Below, piece by piece: positions 54,094-64,000 of a DNA stretch of 64,000 nucleotides. Positions within the stretch are counted from its first letter, which is position 1. Each line of letters opens with the position of its first letter. A model generated the notes under the pieces. It had not been told where the DNA came from. It did no database searches and saw nothing but the letters and a program-made list of their open reading frames with translations. Origin of the DNA: Lithodes maja (taxonomy: Eukaryota; Arthropoda; Malacostraca; Decapoda; Lithodidae); contig JBAKBP010013052.1 in the NCBI GenBank assembly GCA_037953745.1, forward strand, positions 1 through 64,000. Reading direction: 5' to 3'. The translations under genes and the position numbers were made by a program.

Positions 54094-54454
54094 CATGCTA
54101 CAGGGTGGCAATGCCTAGTGAGTTAATTGCTCAATAGGTGGCGTTCTGATAGTGAGGGTCCGAGCCTGGGAAGTGAGACTGTGAAGCGCGGAGGCGAGGC
54201 GGCTTCAGAGATGGGATTGCTTCGAGCCGGGGTGCTTCGCATGTCTCACTCCCTAGACTGGAACAAGACCTCACGGGCCTCACCGTGTTCAGCGGTAGTG
54301 TGTAAAGGCTATCAGCCTATGCCCGATAGGGAGTAGTTGGAATATAGAAAAAAAAAAAAAAAAAAAAAAAACTATCAGTTGACAAATCTTTAACCCTTTC
54401 AAAAATAACGCGCACCCTTTCCATATTACTCTGGCTTACTTTAAACGGTAGTAT
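54094..54454 (+). other. A-tailed segment, unidentified
   Basis: A GC-rich stretch of about 240 bp followed by an A run of about 25 (54346-54370). The tail suggests a retroposed sequence in plus orientation. I could not identify it or find a clear target duplication. Confidence 0.35.
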
Positions 54455-54932
54455 TTAACCCATCAGGCCCGGAAGGGCTCTTGAACGCCCATAAAAAAGC
54501 ATACCCGAGCTACCCGGAAGGGCTCTTGAACACCCAGTGGTTGAAAGCCTGTGAGCTTGGTGTGCGAGGCGTCGGTCCGACACATGTAAACAACAGCCGG
54601 ATGGACCGACGCCCCGCATCTCCGGCCACAAGAAGGAGTGCGTCGCTTGTTCGTGTGTGCCTGTATGTTGTTGTTAAGTATCGAAAAGTAGTGTAAAGTG
54701 GCTGATTTTGCCATAAAGTTATCTTCAATGAAATCATCATCACAACTGAACCAGTTGACTTAGAGAGCTCTACTTAATGCCATTCTACAGGTAAGAAACA
54801 CATCTACGCTTGGGAATGCGGAAGCAGTCAGAATAACAAAGATACGGTAGCCTAGGCATAGACGTTTTTCGGCCAAAACCCCCGGGTTTCGGGGAATATA
54901 TATATAATACATAGCCGGGGCTGGAGGGTTAA
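54455..54932. mobile_element. TTAA-flanked MITE, family 3
   Basis: TTAA at 54455-54458 and 54929-54932, with inverted ends CCCATCAGGCCCGG and CCGGGGCTGGAGGG. Inside, CCCGGAAGGGCTCTTGAAC is directly repeated (about 54468 and 54521). No convincing ORF. Confidence 0.5.
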
Positions 54933-55079
54933 CTTAGAAAATATCTTAAAAGGTCATATGGGTATAATTGATTCCATTCAACCCATAGACTCCAAGCATG
55001 TCTTCCTTTACTGCATAACATCGTCTAATGAATGTTGTCATCATACTGACGGGGTCAAACTATAGTCACTGAAGAGGCA

Positions 55080-55435
55080 ATCAGGAGAGTGCGTACCTCT
55101 GCCGACGCTGGCGGAGGTATGTGCTCTACCAATCGCCCCAAAATGGATTAACTTCTTCCTTGGCGCATATCCTATCTGGCTACAAAATTTCTTGAAAATC
55201 AGTTCCTTATTTTGTGAGCCACCTACGTTGGTGGAAGTATGCACTAAACCGATCTCCTCCAAAACTGAATCACTTCTTACTTCGTGCATATCCTATCAGC
55301 CAACCAAATTTCGTAAAAATTAGTTCATGAATTTTTTAGATATCTTGTTTACAGACAAGCAAACAAACAAATAAATGGAGGCAAAATCATAAGCTCCATC
55401 TAAATTCGTTGGCGGAGGTAATTAATTAGACAAAG
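55080..55435. repeat. Two diverged tandem units of about 120 bp
   Basis: Units starting near 55096 and 55220 share GTGC/CATGC-ACTNTACC, CCAAAA-GGAT-ACTTCTT, GCATATCCTATC and AAATTTC. A GACAAGCAAACAAACAAATA tract and GGCGGAGGTAATTAATTAG follow. This looks like the 3' end of a retroposon; the family is not identified. Confidence 0.45.
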
Positions 55436-55556
55436 CAACTTGTCCTCATTCTTGATGAAAATTATCTTGGAAAAGTTGACAAAATTAATATATACACCGT
55501 ATGAATAGGATCACTGTATTGACAACGTTTCGCACATAGTATACATTGGCCTAATG

Positions 55557-55895
55557 GAGCTATAATAATACTAATACTAATACTACTAATAATAATCAGT
55601 TTATTTCAAGCCGGCAGCCAATGAGGCTGAACATACACAATTCCTTAACCTATCTTATCCTAAGTAGTCAACAGATTTGACTCTGGCTGCCAAAAGGACA
55701 CCTACATACCCTCAGAAGGTATAGGATGTCGGAAGGAAACCAGGTGGAACCCAGAGGTGGCGCATCCACACATATCCGCCACAGCCCAGAAAGTTTTTGA
55801 CAGAAACCTCACCGGCAGGTAGCTGGGATTGAACCTGCGCTACCCGAGTCCAGCGACTAGAGTATAGTGACTTAGTGCGCTCGGCCAATATATGC
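55557..55895 (-). mobile_element. tRNA-derived SINE (Leu/Ser-type head)
   Basis: On the minus strand it starts TTGGCCGAGCGCACTAAG, which fits the A box of a tRNA with a long variable arm (Ser or Leu). The B box GGTTCAATCCC follows about 60 bp later. The body has AAAAACTTTCTGGGCTGTGG, similar to the SINE at 30180, and it ends in an (ATTAGT/ATT)n tail at 55560-55590. Confidence 0.8.
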
Positions 55896-56120
55896 AATAT
55901 AAAGTGCTCCTCCTCATATGGTGTTTATATTCAACCTTCACTTTCTCCCTGCTGTAACTACTCTGTGATATTATATACAGATGTGTGAGGGCGTGTACTT
56001 CAACGTGTGTGTGATATCAATAACATAGTATTAGTAATTGCTTGTTTATTGTTCACTGGCAGCCCTGAGGCTAAAATGTTTCTAAATCTAGTTGCAATAC
56101 AATACTTATTCACAGGCGCC

Positions 56121-56207
56121 TGAAGACTGGAGACTGCGTGTGTGAAGAGAGGTGATTGTTCAAGTTTTCTGAAGAGTGGAGAATGGGTGTCTGAAGAGAG
56201 GTGATTG
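56121..56207. repeat. 49-bp tandem duplication
   Basis: TGAAGACTGGAGACTGCGTG...GGTGATTG at 56121-56158 recurs as TGAAGAGTGGAGAATGGGTG...GGTGATTG at 56170-56207. Confidence 0.6.
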
Positions 56208-56215
56208 CACACATT

Positions 56216-57460
56216 ATGTTACAGTAGGAAATAATAAGTTGAGTGAATGGTTTGAGGTAAATGTAAGTCTGCGACAGGGTTCTGTAATGTAACTGTGGCT
56301 GTTTAACACCTAACGAGCGGCCTAGGCGGTAAATAATATGTAGCCACCAGCGGGGTGTTTTTACCCAAAATAGGGTTGTTTACGTGATCATTTTCATGCC
56401 TAAATAAGACCCAGAGCGTAAAACAAGTATCTAACCCTGATAGGGCATAAACAGAGCTTTCCAATGACACCCCAACGATCCTTGTACGACCGCTAGTTTT
56501 CTTGCAACAATCGCGCAACACGAGTGCAAAAACCATGTAATTCGGTACTTTCCCTACACAATTCACTGTGTAGCGAGTGTGAGAGGGTGGAGGAGGGTGG
56601 GATTCATGTCAGTTGGTCCACCGCGGTGGTCTGGAGCAGTCATACGCTCGCTACTCTCCTGCCACCACTTGTCTCTCTCTCTCAGCAACATTACGTGCTG
56701 AAAATGGCACACGACTTATGTTGTGAGCTGCCACATAGTCCAAATTTCTTTCACTCGACTTATGTTGAGCGCCGCCAGTTAAGGGTTAATGTATATAAGG
56801 ATAGTGTGGTGAGGGAGGTGAACATTAATGAGACTTATGGGTAGAGGATTGGGTTTAGTAGGAAAGATTGGTAGAGATTGGGAGTTGAACCAGTTGCTGT
56901 TTGCTGTTGACACAACGTTGGTGGTGGATTCTAAGGAGAAACTGCAGTGAATAGTCAAAGAGTTTGGTGTGGTATATGGGAAGAGGATGCTGAAGGTGAA
57001 CGTCAATGAAAGTAAAGTGACAGTGTGTAATAGAGGTCCTCATGGGGTGAATCTAGATGTGCGACTGGATGAGGAAATACCGGAACAAGGGGAGTGTTTT
57101 AAGTATCCAGGAGGAATGATAAGTAGGGACACAGGTTTGGAAATGGAGGCTAAACAGAGAGTAAGTGAAGGAAGGAAAGTTTTCGAAGCAATGGGAAGTA
57201 TGTGGAAGGTGAGAAATCTGGGAATGAAAGCTAAAAGTGCAATTTATCAAGGAATAGTTGTACCAACAGTGATGTACGGGGCTGATACATGGGCCCTGAA
57301 GGCAATGGAGGGAAGAAAGCTGGATGTGATGGGGACGAGCTGCTTTAGGAGTTTGCGTGGAGTGACTCGTAGAGCCCAATTGAGGAATGAAGAGATACGT
57401 AGGAGAGTGGGGCAGCAGGAACCTTTGTCGGCCAGAGTGGACAGAGTAGGAAGATAGAGG
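56216..57460 (+). pseudogene. RTE-like LINE RT remnant, interrupted by a MITE
   Basis: Before the MITE, NKLSEWFEVNVSLRQGSVM matches the RT finger-palm region. After it the same frame continues VYKDSVVREVN. The catalytic region reads LLFAVDTTLV, so an aspartate of the expected FADD is replaced. A 162-codon frame (56969-57457) covers the C-terminal part with NESKVTVCNRG, GMISRDTGLEMEAKQRV, AIYQGIVVPTVMYGADTWAL and RRVGQQEPLSARVDRVGR. Frameshifts and stops are present between the pieces. 5'-truncated and inactive. Confidence 0.75.
56303..56789. mobile_element. TTAA-flanked MITE, family 1, copy 2 (in LINE RT)
   Basis: 487 bp between TTAA at 56303-56306 and 56786-56789. Removing the element with one TTAA restores a continuous LINE reading frame across the site, direct evidence of precise insertion at TTAA with target duplication. 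The sequence matches 14109-14597 throughout. Confidence 0.85.
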
Positions 57461-57915
57461 AATGACTATAGATCAGGCAAGAGAAGTGGTAATAAATAGG
57501 AATGAATGGAGAATGCTAGTGAATAGTTGAGTGAAAACTTGTTCATTTGCGAAAGGGGGTCGGGCGCCAGTTGGACTCTATAATAGTCCGTCAGGTACCT
57601 GGCCCGGAGAGCCGGTATATATGAAGGGTCATGCCTGGATGCGTGGTGGGCGGGCACTGTAGTGTGCTCCGCTGCATGTCTGCCTGCTTAGACCGGATCT
57701 ACTCCGGGAGGTCGGAGGCCGGGGGAGTGCTGTAGTTCCCCTAGTGATCCCTGATCTCTGGATCTTCTCCTGGACGACCTAGATGTGTGTGAATTTGTAT
57801 TTTGTTTTTTTGTATTGTGTTGTGTTGCCTCTGTTAGGCCACTGTCTCGAGTTGGCCACCTCTAGGTATAGGGTATGTACCTGAGTATATACATACATAC
57901 ATACTATATACATAG
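57461..57915 (+). other. 3' UTR of the LINE remnant
   Basis: Downstream of the RT C-terminus: GC-rich (GGGTCGGGCGCCAGTTGGAC, CGGAGAGCCGGTATATATG), then T-rich, ending in a TACA repeat at about 57889-57905, probably the 3' end of the LINE. Confidence 0.55.
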
Positions 57916-57979
57916 ATAATGTGCGCAGCGCATTCACCTCTCTGCACAGAATTATACATTCCATTCAGACACCTATGGC

Positions 57980-58065
57980 TTAACCCATAAAGAGCGGCGC
58001 CCGGCTATAGCCGGGCACCAATTTGCAGCAAGTTAGGAGCATTATTATGGCTTTTAAAGGGTTAA
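57980..58065. mobile_element. Possible 86-bp TTAA element
   Basis: TTAA and CCCATAAAGAGCGG at the left, CTTTTAAAGGG and TTAA at the right. It contains the perfect palindrome GCCCGGCTATAGCCGGGC. Terminal similarity is limited. Confidence 0.35.
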
Positions 58066-58539
58066 AATCGAGTGCAAATGGCCGGGAGCGCAGCGGGCCA
58101 CACGTCCAACTCCCAGGGCCTATCGCCGCCCACTGACTCACCCTCCCTGTGTTCTCGAGAGGCCGGCAGTGTAGCCAGTAGTTAGCGTAACTGGGAAAAA
58201 TATACCGCTATACGCTAAACTCCCATGTTACTGGTACCACTGTATGAGAACCACGAGTGCTACGTAGCTCGTTCTGGTCTCATTTTGAAGCTTTTAGTGC
58301 CTATTTTTTTGCTGAATAAATTTCTTTTCATGCAGATACTTGATTTATCATTGAGGAGGGCCTGAATATGTCCAAATAAGCCCAAAACCCCCCACTAGTT
58401 ACGGGTTAGGGAGCTTTCACACATTCAAGAGTGTGGCGCCGAATCAGAGTTAGCGCACAATATGCGTGACAGAGAAAAAATGCTACAAATATAGAAATGT
58501 TAGGCATGCAACTGAATAAAACTCAGTATATATGAGTAC

Positions 58540-58850
58540 TTAACCCCTTAATTACCAGCGACAGCTCACAGCCGTTAATAAGAAAGTGACTCACCAGTAC
58601 CAGCGACGACTCTCTGCCGTCAGTAGTATACAATCCTTGTTCTGCTATTATCTAGCTAGAGCTGCTAACATGAATTGGAGGCATTGCAGTGAGGAGTTGA
58701 CAACACTTATCATGGTCCCTAGTATCTACTCCAGGCCGGCTGAGTCAATTACCCACCAACTCTAAAACTGGGAGGTGTTGTCTCATTGTTTTTGGCAACA
58801 AGTCTGTGGTACTGGAGGGTACTTTCAATCTACTATGCAGTAGGGGTTAA
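58540..58850. mobile_element. Possible 311-bp TTAA element
   Basis: TTAA with CCCCTTAATTACCAGC at the left and GCAGTAGGGG with TTAA at the right. CCAGCGACAGCTC/CCAGCGACGACTC is repeated inside. Only the outer five bases of the ends are clearly inverted. Confidence 0.35.
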
Positions 58851-59087
58851 AATTGAGTTACGTAAACGGTATTAGTTTATTGGCATACATGGTGCATCTG
58901 TCACAAATGCAATTGGATTTGAACTTAACGGTCATTTTTGGATCTCGAATAATAATTATGTATAACAAAGACTATTGCCGAGTGATAAAACAGTATAACA
59001 GAATAATCATAACAAATGCCAGCGCTTGCAGGTGTTCATTGCCACTCTATCGTTGCAATACAAGTGGCACATTACATTAGTGAAGTT

Positions 59088-60931
59088 TGTGACGCATGTC
59101 GAGTATGAGCATGCTGTACAGAACGCCCAGTCAGGCCCCACCCTCGCTAGGATCGTCAGGGCAGGAACTTTGGCTGTAGTCTGTGTAGAGTTTCCTAACT
59201 CAGTTTATGTGAACCGTTGTACTATAAGTATTATCATTATGTATTTTGTTTTCTTCTAAGTCAACGAGTTCTATTTTATATCATTAGTTATAAGTATTGT
59301 GTGTGGGACTTATATACAATGATGAGAGAGAGAGTTATGTAACGACGGCCAGTGAGCGCGCCACGAGGTGTGTAGGCCTCACTCCCTCCTCCCTCCCCCC
59401 TTCCTCCCTCTCAGCGCGTGGGAAGTTCTTTGTCGATCCCAGATTGAGAGAGAAGATGACGTCATGATTGCCAGTGGGCGGTCCTTAAGTAGTTTGAGAT
59501 ATGCCGCTAGAGGGCCGAGTATAAAAAGGGAGGTCTCGCCATGCTTTACTCAGAACTCATCAGGCAAAGCGACCTCTCATATCCCTTGCAACTATCCATA
59601 TTCTTCCGACTGATGTGAACTTTCTCTACTCTCTGAACAGCCTATCTTCTTCGCTTCTCGTCCCTGTTTAACCTCCATGACCCCTTTGGTGCAGATTTAG
59701 TCAGCCAAAGTATTATCGCTTGAGTTCTCACGAGATAAGTGCCTGTTAGATAGCCTATTTTTGGAAGGGTTAACTAGAATAGGATTGATTGATGTTTGTT
59801 GCACTCGTATATGTATTTCCCTGTGTACTATTATTCATGTTCCTGTTTTCTGCTGGTTTAGGTAATGCTAGACTGGGATAGGGTTCCTCGAGTTGTGATT
59901 TCCTATGAGTGCTAGGTTGGTTGAACCAGCACAATTGCAACGGAGACGTGGGAAGTCTAGGGGGTCTTTTTGATTGTGTACCGTGGGAGTTTAGCACTGT
60001 GTTGCGAGTGAGGGCTTTTGCCTGTGCCACCCAACACTGTGCTATCTCATTTGCTTGACTTTGAGAGGATCGCCAGGAGAGAACCAGATACTAGTGATCT
60101 GGATCTCTCAAGAGAGCATCCCGTCAATTACCGTAATTTGGCCGCACAGTCTTAAGGACCTCGCTAGGCTACGAGCCGCTTGCTCAGCCATTGTCTCTTA
60201 ACCTTATGTATCCCAGCTAGACTTTGCTCGACCAGCAGATACAGCATAGTATTGAAGCTTCTCCTTATGTATATTATTGTTTAAGCACTATTGATTTCAT
60301 GTGTGGCACGCTTAGCTACTTCAGAGATTAGTGGCCCACGAGCACAATCTTAGTAGGCTATTGCCAGTGCATTGTCGGAGTACTTCTTCTTAATGTTTGC
60401 CATATCCTATTGCTTATTCTTATAATTCTTCTTATGTCAATTTAAAGCCTTTAATTACCAGTGAGTTATTCATTAAATTGCTGTTCAAAATCCGATACTT
60501 ACTTCTTATGAGTATTCGAGAAGCATCTAACTTATCAGAAGATTCCTTGCTTGATGCTCGAGGACTATTGTTTAACGTAACGTAATAGTGCCGATCCGAA
60601 GTAGAGGGTGGAGGACTTCTTAAGTTCTTAGTTCAAGGGTGGATTACTTCGGCTTCGGCCAACACTATTCTTTAGTGTTGTAGTACTTTCTTCTTTGTTT
60701 GATTGTTGACCAGACTAGATAACTCCCGTCTTGCTATTAGTCTGTTGTGTGAAACGCTAGTACCGAGTTCTTGTATACCCCGTTATAGCAGATAGAACTC
60801 TGGAGGGTAGTGGCGTTTTTTGTTCGGCTGGCAGTACTCTGGGGTTGGGATCGTGTGTTTCCGTTGTGGCAGCGAGCCATACTCGAGTCCTGTGTAAGAG
60901 CCCTAGTGTACCCGAGTGCCCGGTCGTAACA
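59088..60931 (+). repeat. 5' LTR of Gmr1-type copy 2
   Basis: 1844 bp, TGTGACGCATG to GTCGTAACA, aligned end to end with 49687-51531 but with several percent differences, a shorter microsatellite near 59383 and small indels. TATA box at 59520-59527. Confidence 0.92.
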
Positions 60932-61146
60932 AATGGCGACCTTGCTTAGGATTTTGTGAACAGTATAATTTTTTGCAGAGTTGTACAACATTTGTTTGTT
61001 CGTACTTTAGCGTACATATTGAAGAATATTTTTTTTTTGTAAGGCAATTAGGAGAGCATTTAAGAGACTCCAGTTAATTTAGTAATTAGTGCTTGCATAA
61101 GGGAGTTTAACACTTTTGTCTCGAGAATTTTTTGGTGAACTTCAGT

Positions 61147-64000
61147 ATGTCGGGCCCTAGTACTGACGAGGAGCGAGAGATGCTATTTGAGGAGGTGCCG
61201 TTAGTAACTAGTGAGGAGGATGCTAGACTTTTTGTGAGTAAGCAGTGCCACGTGACGGAGGAGAGGCTGACTGGGGTGAATGTTTATGGCTTGCACCTGA
61301 TAGCCAAGGTTTTGGGTCTATCCAATGTAGGAGGGATGTCCAAGGGGGAGCTGATTTCCTGGGTGTTGCGTGGGCGACATGGGGTTTCGGAGGAGAGGGC
61401 GTTTGGGGGGGTTCCTCCCCAGATCCCCTCTCACTCGACTCCCACAGTGCCGTCCACTCAGTTGCCGGAGGTTAGCACTCTCCCACAGAGGGATGAGCAT
61501 TGGAAGATTGGAGTGCCCTCGGGCGGTGCGTATGGTGGTTCCCCAGTTCTTGCCCCCCCTCCTTCAGTAGTGGCAGCTCCCTCTTCCGGCCTGTCTCCTG
61601 AGATGATATTTAAACTCGAGCTTGCTAAAATGGAGAATGAGACCAGGAGGCGGGAGGATGAGACTAGGAAGCAGGAGAATGAGACTAGGAGGCATGAGAT
61701 TGAGGTCAGGAGGCACGAGGCTGAGCTTAGATACGACTCAGAGAAATATTGTGCTCAAATAGATTTAGATAAGACTCGTGTCACGGCCCAAGTAAGAGAA
61801 CAGTCCTTGTCTCACTTAGTCAAATTGGTGCCGGCATTTAGTGAAACTGAAGTCACAGAATTTTGTAATCGTTTTGAGAAGAAGTGTAGGGAGCATAATT
61901 GGCCTGAAGAGAAGTGGGCAGCTCTAGTCTCCTCCAGACTTACGGGTAAGGGTCTGAAGGCTTATGATGCACTGCCTTTAGAGTCTTGCATTGACTACCC
62001 AGAATTGAAGAGAGCTGTCCTACGGGCATACGAGTTGCAACCAGAAACATATCGATTGAAGTTTCGGGGTGTTACAAAGACTAGGGAGGCGACCTTTCTT
62101 GAACATGCCCGGGACTTAAAAGATGCACTTACAAACTGGACACGTTCTGAGAAAGCTGAGACGGCCGAACAGTTGACTGAGCTGTTTCTGCTCGAGCAGT
62201 TTTATAAGTGTACAGGTGCAGAAATGACTTTAACTATTAAAGAAAAGAATCCAAAAACTCTACAGGAGGCAGCTGAGATGGCTGACCTCCGGCTATCATT
62301 AATTCGTGGGTGCGGGTCTGCCCAGCGTAGTGAGGCAGGTAACAAGGGGCGTGACGCCCCACCCCCCCGAGTTAGTAATATATCTTATGCAAACAAGTAC
62401 AAGAGTTATGATACCAAGACTGACCACAAGACTAGCACCGTCCCATTTAAGAAGGGGCCGGGCCCTTCCCAGTACCAAGGGAAGCCCAAAGGGGAGTTAG
62501 AGTGTTATCAATGTCATAAAAAGGGGCACTTTGCAAGAGTCTGTCCTAGCAAACCACCTACAGCAGCTGTGTCTTTGGCCTGCAACATTGGTGTGTCTCT
62601 GAAGCCTTCTGAGTTTGCCCGGGGCAGTTCGTCAGAGGCTGAGGCACAGCCAATGCAGAAGCACCTGGGAGGCTCGAACCCTGCTCAGGATGTTTTTTGC
62701 GACCATAGAGGACGGGGTTGCGTGATGTGGGCGGGGCGCAAGCATGGAGTAGAGGTCTTGCGTGATACAGGTGCTTCCCAGACTTTGATGAAAAACTTGA
62801 CTGGCTACCCTATAAATGCGGCTCGGGTGGTGGTGGTGCAGGGTATTAATGCAACTCGGTCATACCCGCTGGTGCGGTTGGAGTTGGAGGTGGATGGTGT
62901 GGCACGTGAATTGGATGTTGGGATTGTGGAGAAACTGCCAGTGGAGGGCGTCGACCTTCTTCTCGGCAACGACTTTGCAATGCCCGCTTCTGAGGTTCTA
63001 CCCTTAGTCGTTGCCGAGAGGCCGGCCGACGTGAGTAGGGAAGAGCGAGAGTGGGTCGAGCGGTGCCAGGCACAACCCATGGCGTGTGCTGTCACCCGAG
63101 CTCGGGCAGCTAAAGTGTCACAGCCTAGTCCTCCGTCTTCAGACCAGCAGAGGAACGATCAACAGGAGGAGGCTAAAGCTGGAGTTGGTTTTAAGAGTTT
63201 TGACTCGGCGGCTCTCCTGGGTGATTCAGTATTAGCACCATTACTTAGTTCTGGAGTAGCCCCTGGGCCTGTCATCGAGAGTGACGAGGCTGGGCATGAC
63301 GAGTCTCCACGACAGCAACGTTATGAACATCGAGAGAGACAGAGGGAGCAGCTCAGTATCGGGGAGGGTCATGCATTGCTCCGGGAGCAGTTAGATCGCT
63401 TGGCACCCTCAGATATACGTCGGTTGCAGCTGGAGGACCCTGAGCTCCAAATGTGTGCTAATGGAGCTGTGGAGCTCGACGAGGACGGTGATGCACAGCC
63501 GGGAGATTTTTTTTATTTAGATGGCATCCTGTATCGGCGTTTTCAAGACCCTAACCGTAGCTGGAAGATGGGGTCCGGGGTAGTGGACCAGTTGATGGTG
63601 CCGCGGGAGTGCAGGGATAGCCTACTGAGTTTGGCGCATGACACACCGCTGGCAGGACATTTGGGGGTAAGAAAAACGGTGGCGGCTTTGGGGAAGTTGT
63701 TTTGGTGGCCGGGGATGAAGTCTCATGTGCAGTCCTGGATAAACTCATGTGATATTTGTCAACGGGTCGGGAAACCAAACCAAGTTATTCCTAAAGCTCC
63801 GTTGCACCCTATTCCTGTAATTGGGCCACCTTTTAGTAAGATTGTTGTTGACATGGTTGGTCCCCTCCCTCCCACAAAGGCTGGTAATAAATTTTTGTTA
63901 ACCATCATGGATGTTGCCACTAGATACCCCGATGCATACCCCATGAAAAACGGCATGGCTAAGACGGTAGTCAGTAACTTGTTGTGGTACTTTTCAAGGT
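61147..64000 (+). CDS. Gag-Pol polyprotein of Gmr1-type copy 2, partial
   Basis: Starts MSGPSTDEEREMLFEEVPLV. No stop or frameshift is seen up to the window end, and offsets to copy 1 differ by multiples of three (60 nt in all). Gag coiled coil, CCHC knuckle, protease (LRDTGASQTL), integrase zinc module and the start of the integrase core (VDMVGPLP) are present. The charged coiled coil is shorter than in copy 1 because of in-frame repeat losses. RT and RNase H should follow beyond the window. Confidence 0.9.
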   Translation, partial: MSGPSTDEEREMLFEEVPLVTSEEDARLFVSKQCHVTEERLTGVNVYGLHLIAKVLGLSNVGGMSKGELISWVLRGRHGVSEERAFGGVPPQIPSHSTPTVPSTQLPEVSTLPQRDEHWKIGVPSGGAYGGSPVLAPPPSVVAAPSSGLSPEMIFKLELAKMENETRRREDETRKQENETRRHEIEVRRHEAELRYDSEKYCAQIDLDKTRVTAQVREQSLSHLVKLVPAFSETEVTEFCNRFEKKCREHNWPEEKWAALVSSRLTGKGLKAYDALPLESCIDYPELKRAVLRAYELQPETYRLKFRGVTKTREATFLEHARDLKDALTNWTRSEKAETAEQLTELFLLEQFYKCTGAEMTLTIKEKNPKTLQEAAEMADLRLSLIRGCGSAQRSEAGNKGRDAPPPRVSNISYANKYKSYDTKTDHKTSTVPFKKGPGPSQYQGKPKGELECYQCHKKGHFARVCPSKPPTAAVSLACNIGVSLKPSEFARGSSSEAEAQPMQKHLGGSNPAQDVFCDHRGRGCVMWAGRKHGVEVLRDTGASQTLMKNLTGYPINAARVVVVQGINATRSYPLVRLELEVDGVARELDVGIVEKLPVEGVDLLLGNDFAMPASEVLPLVVAERPADVSREEREWVERCQAQPMACAVTRARAAKVSQPSPPSSDQQRNDQQEEAKAGVGFKSFDSAALLGDSVLAPLLSSGVAPGPVIESDEAGHDESPRQQRYEHRERQREQLSIGEGHALLREQLDRLAPSDIRRLQLEDPELQMCANGAVELDEDGDAQPGDFFYLDGILYRRFQDPNRSWKMGSGVVDQLMVPRECRDSLLSLAHDTPLAGHLGVRKTVAALGKLFWWPGMKSHVQSWINSCDICQRVGKPNQVIPKAPLHPIPVIGPPFSKIVVDMVGPLPPTKAGNKFLLTIMDVATRYPDAYPMKNGMAKTVVSNLLWYFSR

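Larger units (their letters stand above)
59088..64000 (+). mobile_element. Gmr1-type Ty3/gypsy retrotransposon, copy 2 (runs off window)
   Basis: A full 5' LTR, the same primer-binding site and the first 951 codons of gag-pol. The right end lies outside. It is clearly diverged from copy 1 in the LTR but almost identical through most of gag-pol, so the family includes more than one recent lineage. Confidence 0.9.

Noticed and set aside
55873..55895. Considered a genuine tRNA-Leu/Ser gene
   Set aside because: No acceptor-stem pairing or terminator, and a SINE body with an ATT-rich tail follows.

Overview
This is a eukaryotic, almost certainly arthropod window, and a decapod crustacean is my best guess. 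That is inference from the mixture of CR1-like LINEs carrying an esterase ORF1, RTE-like LINEs of the craniofacial-development-protein-2-like type, BEL/Pao, Ty3/gypsy elements with an unusual domain order, tRNA-derived SINEs, TTAA-flanked MITEs and long mono- and dinucleotide runs. I found no convincing host gene, no tRNA or rRNA gene and no CRISPR array. Essentially every long reading frame belongs to a transposable element, and many elements sit inside one another.

Layout, left to right. 1-3073: 3' part of a CR1-like LINE (copy A). 3074-6340: decayed RTE-like LINE on the minus strand (LINE A) with a small LINE 3' end inserted in it. 7137-12938: decayed minus-strand Ty3/gypsy element with an intact gag. 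14109-22925: TTAA-flanked MITEs, a cluster of at least five copies of one repeat in both orientations (including a long inverted repeat), a LINE fragment and a 1.86 kb Harbinger-like element with an exact target duplication. 22926-29990: mostly unassigned, with a mariner-like MITE and a LINE remnant. 30005-35609: nearly complete BEL/Pao gag-pol on the minus strand, its C-terminus split by a SINE. 37947-42293: apparently intact CR1-like LINE (copy B). 42294-51531: nearly intact Gmr1-type Ty3/gypsy element with integrase before reverse transcriptase. 51532-54093: LINE B (minus) interrupted by that element and itself abutting an older LTR of the same family. 54455-58850: MITEs, a SINE and a LINE remnant cut by a MITE. 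59088-64000: a second Gmr1-type element running off the window.

The two most interesting signals are in CR1 copy B. ORF2 has no in-frame ATG before its endonuclease domain. It lies in the -1 frame of ORF1, overlaps ORF1, and the overlap holds a canonical in-frame slippery heptamer A-AAA-AAC, so ORF2 may be made by programmed -1 frameshifting. Just upstream of ORF1 is a tandem array of about 46-bp units, each with a branch-point-like GCTAAC and a CAG|G acceptor 21-23 nt later, which looks like a repeated 3' splice site.
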